From positions 868,001-932,000 of the forward strand of contig NZ_CP054052.1 of assembly GCF_013283835.1 (NCBI RefSeq): DNA of 64,000 nucleotides. Reading direction: 5' to 3'. The stretch comes from Poseidonibacter lekithochrous (GTDB lineage: Bacteria > Campylobacterota > Campylobacteria > Campylobacterales > Arcobacteraceae). This document shows positions 63,145-64,000 of this stretch, piece after piece. A program made the translations under genes and the position numbers. The notes below the pieces were generated by a model, which was not told where the DNA came from, did no database searches, and saw only the letters and a program-made list of their open reading frames with translations. How positions within the stretch are numbered: the first letter of the stretch is position 1; each line of letters opens with the position of its first letter.

Positions 63145-64000
63145 CTAATCTTTTAACATACTTATTGCTTTTTTTAATGCAAGAATTAATTTATCAATAT
63201 CAGTGTAGTTATTATAAAAAGCAAGAGATACTCTAATCGTACCTTTTATTCCTAGTTGTTTCATAATAGGTTGGGCACAATGATGTCCAACTCTAAGAGC
63301 TATTTTCATTTTGTCAACTAAGATTCCAACATCATCATGGATTAAACCTTTTATATTAAAACTTCTGCTACCTACTGAATCTTCTATGTCATTATAAAGT
63401 TCAATATCTGGTATTTCTCTTAATCTTTTATCTAAATATGTATAAACATCTTTTTCTATTGTCTCAATATTTTCATATCCAACATGTTTTATATACTCTA
63501 AGGCTTGAGCAAAACCAATTACTCCTGCAATATTTTGAGTTCCAGCTTCAAACATATATGGTGAATCTAATAGAGTTGAACCGTGATAATCAACTTCATG
63601 AATTGTAGCTCCACCTGTTTGGTATGGTAATAAATCAGCTAAATGTTCTTTTTTTACATATATTGCACCAACTCCTGTTGGTCCAAAAGTTTTATGTGCT
63701 GATATTGCAAAGAAATCAACATCTAAATCTTGAACATCTACTTTCATATGGGCTAAACTTTGAGCTCCGTCTATCATAACAACAGCGCCATATTTATGTG
63801 CTAATCTTGTTATTTCTTTTATATCATGTATTTTTCCAAAGGCATTAGAAATATGAGTAACTGAAACAAAAGCATTTTTATTTTGACTTAGGAGTTTTTC
63901 AAAGTGATCAAAATCAAAAGAAAGATTTTCATCACACTTTACAACCTCTAATCCTTTTCCAATTGTTCTGCCTTGCATATGCCAAGGAACGATATTAGAG
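63145..64000 (-). CDS. sufS: Cysteine desulfurase SufS (5' end outside window)
   Basis: 285 codons from the 3' end are visible; the frame stays open to base 64000, so the N-terminus is missing. An internal Met at 63978 is not the start, since the upstream frame reads S-N-I-V-P-W-H, a conserved SufS phrase. The PLP lysine is in S-A-H-K-T-F-G-P-T-G and the sulfur-carrying Cys in R-V-G-H-H-C-A-Q-P. It is the first of the visible suf genes and releases sulfur from cysteine for Fe-S clusters. Confidence 0.95.
   Translation of the reverse strand, partial: SNIVPWHMQGRTIGKGLEVVKCDENLSFDFDHFEKLLSQNKNAFVSVTHISNAFGKIHDIKEITRLAHKYGAVVMIDGAQSLAHMKVDVQDLDVDFFAISAHKTFGPTGVGAIYVKKEHLADLLPYQTGGATIHEVDYHGSTLLDSPYMFEAGTQNIAGVIGFAQALEYIKHVGYENIETIEKDVYTYLDKRLREIPDIELYNDIEDSVGSRSFNIKGLIHDDVGILVDKMKIALRVGHHCAQPIMKQLGIKGTIRVSLAFYNNYTDIDKLILALKKAISMLKD

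Noticed and set aside
1-64000. CRISPR array, rRNA or tRNA genes, prophage
   Set aside because: No regularly spaced repeats, no tRNA T-loop pattern, no rRNA stretch and no phage structural genes were seen on reading.

Overview
The window is strongly AT-rich, densely coded DNA whose gene families point to a free-living, flagellated member of the Campylobacterota, most likely of the Arcobacter group. It carries a stand-alone atpE with an N-terminal extension, multi-domain chemoreceptors, TetR-controlled RND pumps, DUF1111 and diheme peroxidase c-type cytochromes, a SUF cluster and TruD. This is inferred from gene content; no rRNA or tRNA gene is visible to confirm it.

Layout. 1-6.9 kb: a dCache chemoreceptor (cut by the left edge), atpE, a second chemoreceptor with a c-type haem motif in its periplasmic domain, and an AsmA-like repeat protein. 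7-12.8 kb: a Fur-box-preceded iron operon (imelysin, DUF1111 diheme protein, second imelysin, sterol-desaturase-like protein, diheme peroxidase). 12.9-20.4 kb: small proteins, an SDR, and a TetR regulator with an RND pump whose promoters share a palindromic operator. 20.5-26.5 kb: transporters (GltP-like, APC, DMT, NhaA), an AraC and a Fur-family regulator. 26.6-32.4 kb: a porin-like protein, a degenerate RAYT transposase flanked by related repeats, and a zinc module (ZnuA with a 75-residue His-rich loop plus a DUF1007-NicO fusion, resembling ZevAB). 32.5-35.1 kb: two trans-sulfuration PLP enzymes. 35.4-39.3 kb: a three-gene cassette (PRTase-like, ORC/CDC6-like ATPase, Rossmann-like third protein) that looks like an anti-phage or conflict system. 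39.6-46.4 kb: a methyltransferase, a TAT-exported agmatine-deiminase-like enzyme, TruD, two thioredoxin-like proteins, SelO and YceI. 46.6-53.9 kb: a second TetR/RND pump with a pair of mutually inverted operators. 53.9-64 kb: small membrane proteins, YjbQ, LysE/AraC, RraA with an antiporter, a GAF-PAS-GGDEF-EAL protein, and a SUF cluster (cut by the right edge).

Two things stand out. First, the thioredoxin-like gene at 43441-43803 (minus) is interrupted by one in-frame TGA exactly where the first catalytic Cys of the W-C-G-S-C-K motif should be. A SECIS-like hairpin follows at the right distance, so it is probably a selenoprotein that ordinary gene calling would reduce to a 67-residue stub. 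Second, the cassette at 35409-39317 combines an ORC/CDC6-like ATPase with a PRTase-like protein and an uncharacterised third partner. Smaller points are a terminator-like hairpin inside the signal-peptide region of the DUF1111 gene, a tandem pair of tiny membrane proteins sharing an L-x-W-x-D-S-F-K-G-V tail, and repeated placement of stop codons inside terminator stems.
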